Translations under genes and position numbers: made by a program | Shown: piece by piece, positions 35,776 to 44,064 of the stretch | Position numbering within the stretch: the stretch's first letter is position 1 | Layout of the letters: each line of letters begins with the position of its first letter | Assembly (NCBI GenBank): GCA_002478115.1 | Contig: DLMH01000170.1 | Location: forward strand, 1-64,000 | Source of the DNA: Candidatus Acidiferrum typicum | GTDB taxonomy: Bacteria > Acidobacteriota > Terriglobia > Acidiferrales > UBA7541 | DNA: 64,000 nt | Reading direction: 5' to 3' | Notes under the pieces: generated by a model | What the model saw: the letters and a program-made list of their open reading frames with translations, nothing else | What the model was told of the DNA's origin: nothing | Databases searched by the model: none

Positions 35776-35985
35776 GTTCTGGGGGTACCTGGCGGGCTTT
35801 GCCGGCATCCAAGGGAACAGGCCGCACAAGCGTAAGCAAACGGGTGGGGACGTTGTTGCTTACGAATCGGCGTGGAATGCGTCGAAACAACGTATCGGTG
35901 GTGTGGACGGTTCTACGCGGGGCGCCAGGAAGCAAGCTCCTGATGTAGAGTTGGCTGCACCAAGTTCGGCAAAGAGAAAGCGAAT

Positions 35986-36663
35986 ATGCCTCTCCCCTCA
36001 TGGGCTCTGGCTTTTGCGGATGATGCCTGCCGGACCAGCAATTCCGAAGCTGCCCTGGCCACGGTGACCTCTTTGGCCAACCTCGACGAGCGCACCCTGG
36101 TCCAGGAAGCGCAAATTGGTAATCGCGCTGCTTTCGAGGAGTTGGTTCGCCGCTATGATCGGGACGTTTTGCGGCTTGCTCTCAACTTGATGAAGCGCAC
36201 CGAGGACGCCCGGGACGTTTATCAGGAAGCCTTCCTGAAGGTCTACAAAAACCTCCATCGATTCCGGTTTGAGTGCAGTTTCTATACCTGGTTGTATCGC
36301 ATCGTGACCAACGTCTGCCTGGACCAATTGCGGCGGCGGCAGGCCCGGCCGGAGGATCAAGCGCCCGAGATGCACGCCGGGCAGTATGAGGAAGGCACAA
36401 CGGACTTTTTCGAGCGGCAGAGGGAGCATCGCCCTGCGCTCGATCCGGAGAAGCATTTGGTTGGCCAGGAAATTCGGGCCAAGCTTGCGGCTGCCATGGT
36501 GCGGCTCTCGCCCCGGGAACGCATTGTATTTGAAATGAAGCATTACCAGGGACTCAAGCTGCGCGCCATCGGCGCCGCCCTTGGCACCAGCGAGGAGACC
36601 GTGAAGAACTCGCTATTCCGCGCCACGCGCAAACTGCGCAGTGCACTGGGAGAACTGCGATGA
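35986..36663 (+). CDS. ECF-type RNA polymerase sigma factor
   Basis: 225 aa. Region 2 at about 50-115 (FEELVRRYDRDVLRLALNLM, EDARDVYQEAFLKVYKNLHRF, FYTWLYRIVTNVCLDQLRRR) and region 4 at about 165-222 (LSPRERIVFEMKHYQGLKLRAIG, EETVKNSLFRATRKLR). It redirects RNA polymerase to a small regulon. The stop overlaps the start of an anti-sigma gene by ATGA. The gap 35776-35985 upstream is its likely promoter region, but I find no box that I would defend. Confidence 0.93.
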   Translation: MPLPSWALAFADDACRTSNSEAALATVTSLANLDERTLVQEAQIGNRAAFEELVRRYDRDVLRLALNLMKRTEDARDVYQEAFLKVYKNLHRFRFECSFYTWLYRIVTNVCLDQLRRRQARPEDQAPEMHAGQYEEGTTDFFERQREHRPALDPEKHLVGQEIRAKLAAAMVRLSPRERIVFEMKHYQGLKLRAIGAALGTSEETVKNSLFRATRKLRSALGELR

Positions 36664-37772
36664 GCGCCGCTGATCCGACGAAAACTTGCGCTGAGATTGC
36701 ATCGCTGCTGGTGTTCTACGTTTGCGATGAACTGAGCGCTCAGGAGCGCGCGACCATTGATACGCATTTGGCGACTTGCGAGGACTGCCGGGCGCAACTC
36801 GCGGAGGAAAGCGCTTTCCAGGAGGCGGTTGGAGCGATCCCACAGGCCACGGAGAACTTGGACAGCGCGAGCGTGCTGCTGGCGCAATGCCGGAGTGCAC
36901 TCTCCGAGAAGCTCGACGACCTGGCGACTCCCCCCGTGAAGGAGAAGGCGCCCGCGTTCCCGTGGTTGCGACGGTGGATGGCGTTGCACCCGGCGTGGAG
37001 CGGCGCGCTGCTGGCGCTTTTCGGACTTGTGATTGGCGTGGAGTCGACGCAGTGGTTCACCGGCCGGAATGACGCGAACGCGCTGGACCAGGCGGTGAAT
37101 GTGCGGCCCGGGCCACGAATCACCCAAGAACAGCTCGCCAAGATGGCCGTTGCCGGTGTGAGCTTGACTCCTTCCATGGGATCCGGAACGCAAAATGTCC
37201 GCCTGCAGTTGAGCGCGGAGCAATCCGTGGTGCTCACGGGAGATCTGGATGATATGGATGTGCGGCAAGTGCTGATGTACGTTGTGGAGAACGGCGATCG
37301 CTTTGATTCGGGCGTGCGGTTGGATTGTCTGGATGTGTTGAAGGCGCGAGCCAAAGACGTGCAGGTGCGCAGTGCCCTGCTGACCGCGGCGCGCAAGGAC
37401 CGGAATCCCGCGGTTCGATTGAAGGCGCTGGAGTCGCTGCGCGATTCGACCTCGGACCGGATGGTGCGCGAGACCCTGCTGGAGGCGCTGCAGCAGGATT
37501 CCAATCCCGGCGTGCGGGTCGAAGCCGTGAATTTGCTGGTGCGCTCTCTCGATGCCGGGGAGCCGGACTCCGCGTCGCCGCCGGTTCTCGGAGATCTGGA
37601 TGCGCCGGAGCATGAACTGGCTGCGCCAAGGGCTCCCGGTGTTCCGCCGGACGAATCGCTGGCAAATGTGATTCGCGCCCTGCAAGATCTGCAGCGTAAA
37701 GACCCGAGCCGGTATGTGCGGCTGCGCAGTTCGGCAGCATTGCGGGAAATCAGCGAGCGCGGCGAACAGTGA
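36660..37772 (+). CDS. Zinc-finger anti-sigma factor with HEAT-like repeats
   Basis: 370 aa. N-terminal anti-sigma zinc finger: C10 and H36-x3-C40-x2-C43 (CDELSAQERATIDTHLATCEDC). A membrane segment near 105-123 (AWSGALLALFGLVIGV) follows, so the rest is periplasmic: a middle domain, then HEAT-like helical repeats near 210-285 (NPAVRLKALESLRD, NPGVRVEAVNLLVRSLD) and again near 350. The finger should hold the sigma factor upstream inactive; the HEAT part may sense an envelope protein. It overlaps both neighbours (ATGA and GTGA), so the unit is tightly coupled. Confidence 0.87.
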   Translation: MSAADPTKTCAEIASLLVFYVCDELSAQERATIDTHLATCEDCRAQLAEESAFQEAVGAIPQATENLDSASVLLAQCRSALSEKLDDLATPPVKEKAPAFPWLRRWMALHPAWSGALLALFGLVIGVESTQWFTGRNDANALDQAVNVRPGPRITQEQLAKMAVAGVSLTPSMGSGTQNVRLQLSAEQSVVLTGDLDDMDVRQVLMYVVENGDRFDSGVRLDCLDVLKARAKDVQVRSALLTAARKDRNPAVRLKALESLRDSTSDRMVRETLLEALQQDSNPGVRVEAVNLLVRSLDAGEPDSASPPVLGDLDAPEHELAAPRAPGVPPDESLANVIRALQDLQRKDPSRYVRLRSSAALREISERGEQ

Positions 37773-39565
37773 GTTTTCAGCGCGTGACTGCAAATTGGGC
37801 TCACTACATGCGAATGGATTGGAAAATGTCGTTCCGTACGCGCCGCCAGTCGAAGCCGCTAACATTCCTCACACTTGTTTATGCATTCGCCGCGTTAGGC
37901 ATGGTGGCACCAGCTTACGCGGGGGGCAATGTGCCTCCGCATGCGTCGGCGGACCGCTCCGGGGACATTACCACGAGTGATCGTGGGACATTGACGCTCA
38001 CCGCGGATCTAGGCTCGGTGCGCGTCCAAGCGCTACCCGCCAATGCGCCTCCCGTGGTCCATTACACCGTACACATTGAAACGGACGCGCCGGAACCACT
38101 CGCGCATGTGCTTCTGCAAAGGTACGTTTTGACGGCGAAGGAAACGCCAAACGGCGTTTCCCTGGTGGGGCGGCTTCCGCAACTGCGTTCGATGATCAGC
38201 CGGAACGCTCAATACTGGGTGCAATTCCAGATCAGCGTACCGTCAAATTTCGGTGTAGAAGTGAGCACCGGCGCTGGTGATATTGAAATGTCAGACCTAG
38301 CCGGGCGCGTACTGCTGGAAACTCAAGGCGGCAATATTCGCACGGGGCGCCTTGGATTCGGGCCGTACCAAAGCCTTTCCACGGAGCGCTATGCGGCCAA
38401 GCTGGAAACTCAGGGCGGGCATATCACCGTATTGGATGTCGCTGGCGACCTGGATGCGTTTACGGCCGGGGGCCACATTCAGGCCGGAAACATCGCCGGC
38501 AGCGCCAAGCTGCGGTCCGGGGGCGGGCACATTCGCGCCGGTCAAATTGGGGGCGAAGCGCATCTGGAGACGGAAGGCGGAAACATTGCCGTTGGCGAAG
38601 CGGGCTCCTATGTAAGCGTGCGCACGGGCGGCGGGCAGATCGATTTCGGGGAAGTGCACGGTTCGGTGCACGCGCAGACGGCCGGAGGCGGAATTCGCAT
38701 GATGTACGTTTCGGGGCCGATGGAAGTGGAAACAAGCGGCGGCAGCATCTGCCTGACGCACGTGGCGAACACGCTCCGCGCGGCAACGGGAAACGGCACG
38801 ATCACGGCGTGGATTGCTCCGGATTCACCAGATCCGCATCATCCCGTTCGGCTGCCAGGCGCCTCGCAACTTTCTTCCAGCACGGGCGACATCGTCGTGT
38901 TCTTGCCGCGGAATATCATGGCGACGATCGACGCGACGGTGGACAACGGCGGGGCACAGCGCATCGAAACGGATCCGTCCCTCCCATTGAATCTGCAGAC
39001 GCGGCCAGAAGGGCCGTTGCACGCTTACGGGGCGTTGAACGGGGGCGGGGCGGTGCTGAAGCTGCACACCGCGGCAGGCAAAATCCGGCTGCAATACCTG
39101 GACACGGAAACCACGCTACGGCAATCCATGGTGGATGAAGAAAGACAACGTCTGGTCAGCGTTTGGTTTCCCAAGGAAGCGGCGCCACAGGAGCCGCAGG
39201 CTCTCGCGGCGACAACGCCTGGGGCCAAAGCCGATTGGATCGACCAGTGGATCAATCGGCTGGAAAGCATGTTCCTGGGCGGTGTGCGTGAAGATGCGGA
39301 AGAATTCAAGAAACGCTTGATCGCCTCGCCCCCGCCGGAATATCCGCAGTTGGCGCGCAAGGCGGGCTTGCAGGGCGTGGTGCGCATGCAAGTCCGGGTG
39401 AAGACGGATGGCAGCCTGAGTGTGGACAAGATCATTGAAGGGGAGCCGGCACTGGCTGATGCAGCAACGTCGGCGATCCGGCAATGGCGGGCGCGGCCAG
39501 GGCAAGTAGGCGACAAAAAGGTTGACGTTATCACCACGGTAACGTTTAATTTTCAACTTCACTGA
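37769..39565 (+). CDS. Secreted DUF4097-like repeat protein with C-terminal TonB-C domain
   Basis: 598 aa, GTG start overlapping the anti-sigma stop (GTGA). A signal peptide ends near residue 50 (VAPAYAGG). From about 165 to 400 short Gly-rich strands repeat (LETQGGNIRTG, LETQGGHITVL, LRSGGGHIRAG, LETEGGNIAVG, VRTGGGQIDFG), a right-handed beta-solenoid look shared with DUF4097 proteins. The last 90 residues are TonB-C-like: EYPQLARKAGLQGVVRMQVR and AATSAIRQWRARP. Likely periplasmic or surface bound. The TonB-C fold here probably has a binding role, since no membrane helix for energy coupling is present beyond the signal. Confidence 0.75.
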   Translation: MSFQRVTANWAHYMRMDWKMSFRTRRQSKPLTFLTLVYAFAALGMVAPAYAGGNVPPHASADRSGDITTSDRGTLTLTADLGSVRVQALPANAPPVVHYTVHIETDAPEPLAHVLLQRYVLTAKETPNGVSLVGRLPQLRSMISRNAQYWVQFQISVPSNFGVEVSTGAGDIEMSDLAGRVLLETQGGNIRTGRLGFGPYQSLSTERYAAKLETQGGHITVLDVAGDLDAFTAGGHIQAGNIAGSAKLRSGGGHIRAGQIGGEAHLETEGGNIAVGEAGSYVSVRTGGGQIDFGEVHGSVHAQTAGGGIRMMYVSGPMEVETSGGSICLTHVANTLRAATGNGTITAWIAPDSPDPHHPVRLPGASQLSSSTGDIVVFLPRNIMATIDATVDNGGAQRIETDPSLPLNLQTRPEGPLHAYGALNGGGAVLKLHTAAGKIRLQYLDTETTLRQSMVDEERQRLVSVWFPKEAAPQEPQALAATTPGAKADWIDQWINRLESMFLGGVREDAEEFKKRLIASPPPEYPQLARKAGLQGVVRMQVRVKTDGSLSVDKIIEGEPALADAATSAIRQWRARPGQVGDKKVDVITTVTFNFQLH

Positions 39566-39658
39566 GGAGCTGGCCGGGAGAGTGGCGTGTGGGTAGGAAG
39601 AGCTTGTAGTTGCCCTGGGGGGAGTGAACGGGTTGAGGTTCGCGAAGGAGGGTCTACG

Positions 39659-40426
39659 ATGTTTCGCAGCGTATTTCGTCCCGCTACCTTGGTTCTATTG
39701 GCCGTCACGGGTTTCCTGGCTCCACAATGTTTCGGCGTAACGCGTGAATTCGCGCAAACCTATCCTTTGCGTTCCGGGGGATCGCTGGAACTCAACAATG
39801 TGAATGGCACGGTGCGTATTGAGGCCTGGGACAAGGATGTGGTGGAAGTGCGCGCGGTAAAGACGACTCTGGAAAAGGAATCCAACCTGGACCGCGTTTC
39901 GATTGACGTGGACTCGCGCCCCGACGGGGGGCTTTCCATTTCCACGCGCTACCCGCAGGAAGAGGGAGTGGAGGTGGCGGTGGACTATACGGTGCACGTG
40001 CCGCGGCGCGCTCAGGTGACGCACGTCAATACGGTGAATGGCTCGCTGCGCGTGACGGACCTCGAGTCGGTGGGTGACCTGCATACTGTCAATGGCAATA
40101 TTGAGGTTTTCGAGGGCAGCGGCAACGTGCATGCCCACACGACGAATGGCAACGTGTACCTCGAACTGAAGCACCCGGCGGATTCCAAAGGGGCTCTTGC
40201 GGAGACCACGAACGGTTCGGTGCTCCTGGCAATTCCAGCGGATCTCCCGGCAGACCTGGAAGCCCATTGCATGAACGGGAGCTTCTCCTCTGAACTTCCC
40301 GTGGTGATGCGTGGAGCAGTGCAGCCCAGAGTGTTGCATGGAAAGCTGGGACGCGGCGGCTCGCCCATTCGGCTGGGCACAGTGAACGGGGTCATTCGTG
40401 TGGTCGTTCTTCGGGCGACGGTTTAG
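39659..40426 (+). CDS. Secreted DUF4097-type protein
   Basis: 255 aa from ATG 39659 with GAAGGAGGG upstream. Signal peptide to about residue 27. Repeating strands with G-x-(L/V)-x-(L/V)-x-N-x-N-G (LELNNVNGTVRIEAW, VNTVNGSLRVTDLESVG, LHTVNGNIEVFEG, AHTTNGNVYLEL, AETTNGSVLLAI, GTVNGVIRVVVL) form a beta-solenoid. Function of DUF4097 proteins is unknown; many are encoded next to ECF sigma and anti-sigma genes, as here. Confidence 0.82.
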   Translation: MFRSVFRPATLVLLAVTGFLAPQCFGVTREFAQTYPLRSGGSLELNNVNGTVRIEAWDKDVVEVRAVKTTLEKESNLDRVSIDVDSRPDGGLSISTRYPQEEGVEVAVDYTVHVPRRAQVTHVNTVNGSLRVTDLESVGDLHTVNGNIEVFEGSGNVHAHTTNGNVYLELKHPADSKGALAETTNGSVLLAIPADLPADLEAHCMNGSFSSELPVVMRGAVQPRVLHGKLGRGGSPIRLGTVNGVIRVVVLRATV

Positions 40427-40467
40427 CATTCTCTCCGTCTAAGTACCCGAAGGAGCTGAACGCCACC

Positions 40468-41442
40468 ATGAACAATCGAAATGTTTGGACAGTACTCGGC
40501 CTGGGGGCTCTGAGCATCGCGCTGCTTGCCTTGCCAGGAGCCTCCGCCAAGAAACAAGAGACCGGAAGCACATCTCAAAAGCACACACAAATCTACATCA
40601 ACCAGGATAAGGAAGCTCCGCGAGCGGAATCGGACGATGTTATCGAGATCGAAGGGCTTCCCTCCGATGACGACGCCCAGGTTCTGCTGGGTGGAGGCGG
40701 AAGCTGGCTCGGCGTGGGCGTGGCCGAAGTCACGCCGGAGAAGGTGAAAGAACTCAAGCTGCCCGCGGAGCGCGGGACGCTGCTGGGAAAGATCGTGCCG
40801 GATAGCCCCGCCGCTAGGGCTGGCTTGAAAGAGAATGACGTCATCACCGAGATCAACGGGCAACGGGTGGAAGGCTCGGAGCAGTTCCGGCGAATGATCC
40901 GCGAGATTCCAACGGGAAGGACGGCGCAATTGTCGGTGTGGCGCGATGGCCGCCAACAAACCATCGCGGTGACATTGGGCAAGTCGGAAGCCGCACACCA
41001 CCACACGATGCTGGCACTAACACCGGGAGCCTATGCGTTCCAAATGCCGGAATTGCAGGAGTTGCCCGCGCTTGAGGATCTCCGCAATTTCAGTTTTTCT
41101 GTTTCAGGCCGCGCGCGGCTGGGCATTGACGCGGAGGACTTGGAAGGAGATTTCGGAAATTACTTTGGCGCGCCGGATGGCGAAGGAGTCCTGGTGCGCA
41201 ATGTGCTCGAGAATTCTCCCGCGGCCAAGGCCGGGCTGAAGGCCGGCGATGTGATCACGAGCATGGACGGCGAGAGAATCCACAGTGCCCGCGAGCTTCG
41301 CGAAAAGCTGATGATGAAGAAAGACGCGAAGTCGGTGAAGCTGGGCTTGCTGCGCAACCGGAGTGAGCTGTCGTTGACTGTCGAGCTTCCCGCTTCCGAG
41401 CAGAAGCTGCCGCACCACATTTCGGAGCGGGCGAACATATAA
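40468..41442 (+). CDS. Secreted protein with two PDZ domains
   Basis: 324 aa. Signal peptide with cleavage near 27 (LPGASA). First PDZ at about 75-170 (WLGVGVAEVTPEKVKELKLP, GKIVPDSPAARAGLKENDVI); second at about 210-310 (RLGIDAEDLEGDFGNYFG, NVLENSPAAKAGLKAGDVI). No trypsin-like protease domain is present, unlike DegP. It may recognise exposed C-termini of envelope proteins and signal or scaffold. Last gene of the sigma operon; a candidate terminator lies 23 bases downstream. Confidence 0.88.
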   Translation: MNNRNVWTVLGLGALSIALLALPGASAKKQETGSTSQKHTQIYINQDKEAPRAESDDVIEIEGLPSDDDAQVLLGGGGSWLGVGVAEVTPEKVKELKLPAERGTLLGKIVPDSPAARAGLKENDVITEINGQRVEGSEQFRRMIREIPTGRTAQLSVWRDGRQQTIAVTLGKSEAAHHHTMLALTPGAYAFQMPELQELPALEDLRNFSFSVSGRARLGIDAEDLEGDFGNYFGAPDGEGVLVRNVLENSPAAKAGLKAGDVITSMDGERIHSARELREKLMMKKDAKSVKLGLLRNRSELSLTVELPASEQKLPHHISERANI

Positions 41443-41465
41443 GCAAGAAGGATGTCTCCGACTGG

Positions 41466-41504
41466 GCCCGGCTGGCGTGGATTGCTGGCCGGGCTCTTTT
41501 CTTT
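41466..41504 (+). terminator. Candidate terminator of the ECF/PDZ operon
   Basis: Stem GCCCGGC/GCCGGGC with a 15-base loop, followed by TCTTTTCTTT. The loop is larger than usual. Confidence 0.6.
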
Positions 41505-41566
41505 GGGGAAGCGCTCGCAGAATAGATGCTTGCTGGCGCGCACCTTTTGCCCGACGAAGGGTGTGC

Positions 41567-42616
41567 TCAGCCGTCGGGACCGTACTTGCGCAGCAAGCGC
41601 AGCGGCCGCCGCACGGCATCCCAGAGCCAGGAGCGCCGATCCTCAGCTCCCTCCACCCAATCTTCCTCCGTAGGAGAAAGGGATAAGCGCAAGAGATATT
41701 GGGCGCCGACGAAGCCGCCGCCGGCCATGCTCACACGGAAGAGCGCGCGTTCCCGGAGAGCGGGCGGGGCAAACCCAGCCTGGGGCAGCCAACGGACTAC
41801 CTGCCGGCACAGTCGCTTCGTGGCGGCGTCCCGGGTAAGTTCTGCGGCCATTTCTGGGGGCGGAGGAACGCCAAAGACAGAAACTCCCAGTTGCAGACCG
41901 ACGCGCAGCATACGTTCCGCACCCACATCCCTGGCGGCTTGGCGGGCTTTTTGCCAGTCCATTTCGGGATGACGCGCGGCCAAAGCGGTCACATCGGCAA
42001 CCCAGATGAGCCGCTCCCAGAAATGCTTGGCGCCATGAATGCAGTTCAACAACAATTCATCTTCGAGGCTTAGCACCGGCACATCGCGGCCGTCCAGCGG
42101 CACGCGCCGCTGGCGGGCATATAGATCCTCGACGCGCATGGGCCGCGGATAGTAGCGAAAGGTGCGTTCGGTGTGGAGTTCGACGAGGCGCTGCGTGCCG
42201 GGGCGCTTGAAGAGATATTCGCCGGGTACTTTTCCAGCCTGGATGGCGCGTTCTGGAACGTCCGCATCGAAACCCAGGGCGATCATGTGCTGCGTTGCAG
42301 GCAGAATATCGCGGTGGCGAACGATCAGGTCGAGATCGACGTAGCTCCGCACCGCAGGGTCACCGTACGCCAGGAGTGAAATTAAAGGACCTTTCACGAG
42401 CAGCGTCTCGATGCCAGCTCGTCCAAAATCTGCCAGGAGGCGGAACAACTCCGCGGTCATACTCAAAGTGAAGAGGTACTGCGCGCGGAGGCGGGTCTGC
42501 AGCTTTTCGCGGGCGTCCGGGGGAACTCCATCGTAATTCAGTTCCTCCAAGCGCACGGCGACAATGCCGAGCACGCCGTGTCCTTCGGCTAGCTCCAACA
42601 ACACGCCCCAGTCCAA
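41567..42616 (-). CDS. Nucleotidyltransferase-like protein of the lasso cluster
   Basis: 349 aa from the TTG at 42616. LLVKGPLISLLAYGDPAVRSYVDLDLIV shows the nucleotidyltransferase fold of the NTP_transf_5 (PF14907-like) group, with D94-x-D96 as metal ligands. Such proteins often accompany lasso-peptide gene clusters; their role is not established. The frame is open upstream to about 42799 and reads coding-like (PVANRDRVISCLGCGLDWGV), so the true start may be further 5', for example the CTG at 42760. It is the last gene of the lasso cluster on this strand. Confidence 0.82.
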   Translation of the reverse strand: MDWGVLLELAEGHGVLGIVAVRLEELNYDGVPPDAREKLQTRLRAQYLFTLSMTAELFRLLADFGRAGIETLLVKGPLISLLAYGDPAVRSYVDLDLIVRHRDILPATQHMIALGFDADVPERAIQAGKVPGEYLFKRPGTQRLVELHTERTFRYYPRPMRVEDLYARQRRVPLDGRDVPVLSLEDELLLNCIHGAKHFWERLIWVADVTALAARHPEMDWQKARQAARDVGAERMLRVGLQLGVSVFGVPPPPEMAAELTRDAATKRLCRQVVRWLPQAGFAPPALRERALFRVSMAGGGFVGAQYLLRLSLSPTEEDWVEGAEDRRSWLWDAVRRPLRLLRKYGPDG

Positions 42617-42831
42617 TCCACATCCAAGGCAACTGATAACCCGGTCACGATTGGCGACAGGCGAGGCACAAGCGCAGAGAAAGCCCCATTCTTTTTCCCG
42701 GGAACCCGCGCCAAATGGAGGTGTAGAGGACAGAGATTGCTCCAGTTTCGTTTCGGCCAGTTTACACCGGTATGAAGAGAATGGAGGGACGAAGCTGAGT
42801 TCTAAATGGCGCTAGACTGTTATCGGACAAC

Positions 42832-43848
42832 TCACGCGCGGACCTTACCGAGCGATGGCTTGCGCTCCATCAGGAAAGCAGCGGCATCCTTTTGGATCAG
42901 TTCACACAGTGCAGTGATGCGGCCCGCATCCCGGTGAGGAATAATGCGTCGCACGGGCACCTGTTGTACGAGCCGGGACAATGTGTCGAACTCGACAGCA
43001 CGTTGCTCGCGATCCAGAAGCCAATTCATGTAGGTATTCTGCACGAGATTCAGAAGTGCCTCTCGAGGGCGCATCTCTTCCACGCGCGGTGTGCCGGCGT
43101 CGTCCGAGCGCGGGGCAAACAGGTAGATCAATCCAAGGGGCAACGCTTCGGGTGAAAACCTGGCGCGGACACCGTCCAGATAGAGAAAACGCTTCTCCCA
43201 AACGGGCGTGAGCCGGGGAAGGGCTTCGGCAGAGCCGAGGAGATGTACAACGGAATCAGGCCACAGGCACACCCGCGGATAACCGGGGAAGAGATGAAAT
43301 CGTCCCGCGGACTCTTGCATCGGGGAAATGTCTTCGCTCAGAACGGGAACGCCGCGCAGGGCTAAAGCGGCGGCGGTGGTGGACTTGCCGAAGCCGGCTT
43401 CACCGGAAAAGGCCACGGCCTGGCCGAAAAATTCCACCGCGCTGGCGTGCAGTGAGGTGACGTGCCACCGCCGCAAAATGAATCCCAAAATGGGTCCCAA
43501 GAAGTAGGTGGCGAGATCCGCGTTGGTGAGCGGGGGACGAAAGGTGCCCCAGACGCGACGGGCATCGGCGTCAACGACAAAACGGGCTCCGTCCGAATAC
43601 GCTAACTCGAAGCACTCGGCCTGGCCGTGCTCAATGAGTTGAAAAGAAGGATCCGCGCCGTCTTCGGACTCCGGTCGGTGGGAGATCACGTGGCCCGGGG
43701 ATGCACAGGCCTGGCTTGCCCATTCGGGTTCTGGACCCGTCTCCAGGCACAAGTCGGCTCGGCGCGCGGATTGAGGAACGGACTCTGGGCCCGCAATGCT
43801 GGTCGTCGAGTCAATTCCAAGACCGTAGACTCGGTAGGAATAGCTCAC
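42832..43848 (-). CDS. HPr-kinase-like P-loop protein of the lasso cluster
   Basis: 338 aa, GTG start. The C-terminal half has the HPr kinase/phosphorylase-like core: HASAVEF (H134), P-loop SGEAGFGKSTTAA (149-157) and GVPVLSEDI. The N-terminal 100 residues form a separate alpha/beta domain. In paeninodin-type lasso clusters a homologous kinase phosphorylates the C-terminal Ser of the precursor. The precursor gene lies 42 bases upstream. Here the precursor ends in Thr-Gly-Ala, so the target must differ or the role is another. No clear ribosome binding site. Confidence 0.85.
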   Translation of the reverse strand: MSYSYRVYGLGIDSTTSIAGPESVPQSARRADLCLETGPEPEWASQACASPGHVISHRPESEDGADPSFQLIEHGQAECFELAYSDGARFVVDADARRVWGTFRPPLTNADLATYFLGPILGFILRRWHVTSLHASAVEFFGQAVAFSGEAGFGKSTTAAALALRGVPVLSEDISPMQESAGRFHLFPGYPRVCLWPDSVVHLLGSAEALPRLTPVWEKRFLYLDGVRARFSPEALPLGLIYLFAPRSDDAGTPRVEEMRPREALLNLVQNTYMNWLLDREQRAVEFDTLSRLVQQVPVRRIIPHRDAGRITALCELIQKDAAAFLMERKPSLGKVRA

Positions 43849-43890
43849 AAAAATCTGTTTTTCGGCTGCACGATGAAATCGGGGCGGAGG

Positions 43891-44043
43891 TCAGGCTCCG
43901 GTTCGGCGCTTCAGGCCTGTTTTTGCGCCATCGACACGGCCCCCGATGGCATTGGATTTCGTCATCTGGGCCAGGTCACCATAAACAAGCAGCTTTGGTG
44001 ATTGATAGGGTTTCTTAGCGAGTATTTTAGGCGGCTGCTTCAT
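43891..44043 (-). CDS. Lasso peptide precursor (A protein), 50 aa
   Basis: From ATG 44043, five bases after GAGAGGGG, the frame reads MKQPPKILAKKPYQSPKLLV, then YGDLAQMTK, then the core starting SNAIGGRVDG and ending GLKRRTGA, stop at 43891. The leader has Y13-x2-P16-x-L18-x3-G22-x5-T28, the signature that B1 proteins recognise in lasso leaders, with T28 at the penultimate leader position. Cleavage after K29 would give a 21-residue core with Ser1 and Asp9, predicting a nine-residue Ser1-Asp9 macrolactam and a basic tail. It lies 21 bases after the cyclase gene and before the kinase gene. Product structure is inferred. Confidence 0.88.
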   Translation of the reverse strand: MKQPPKILAKKPYQSPKLLVYGDLAQMTKSNAIGGRVDGAKTGLKRRTGA

Positions 44044-44064
44044 TCATGCCCCTCTCGTGACACT

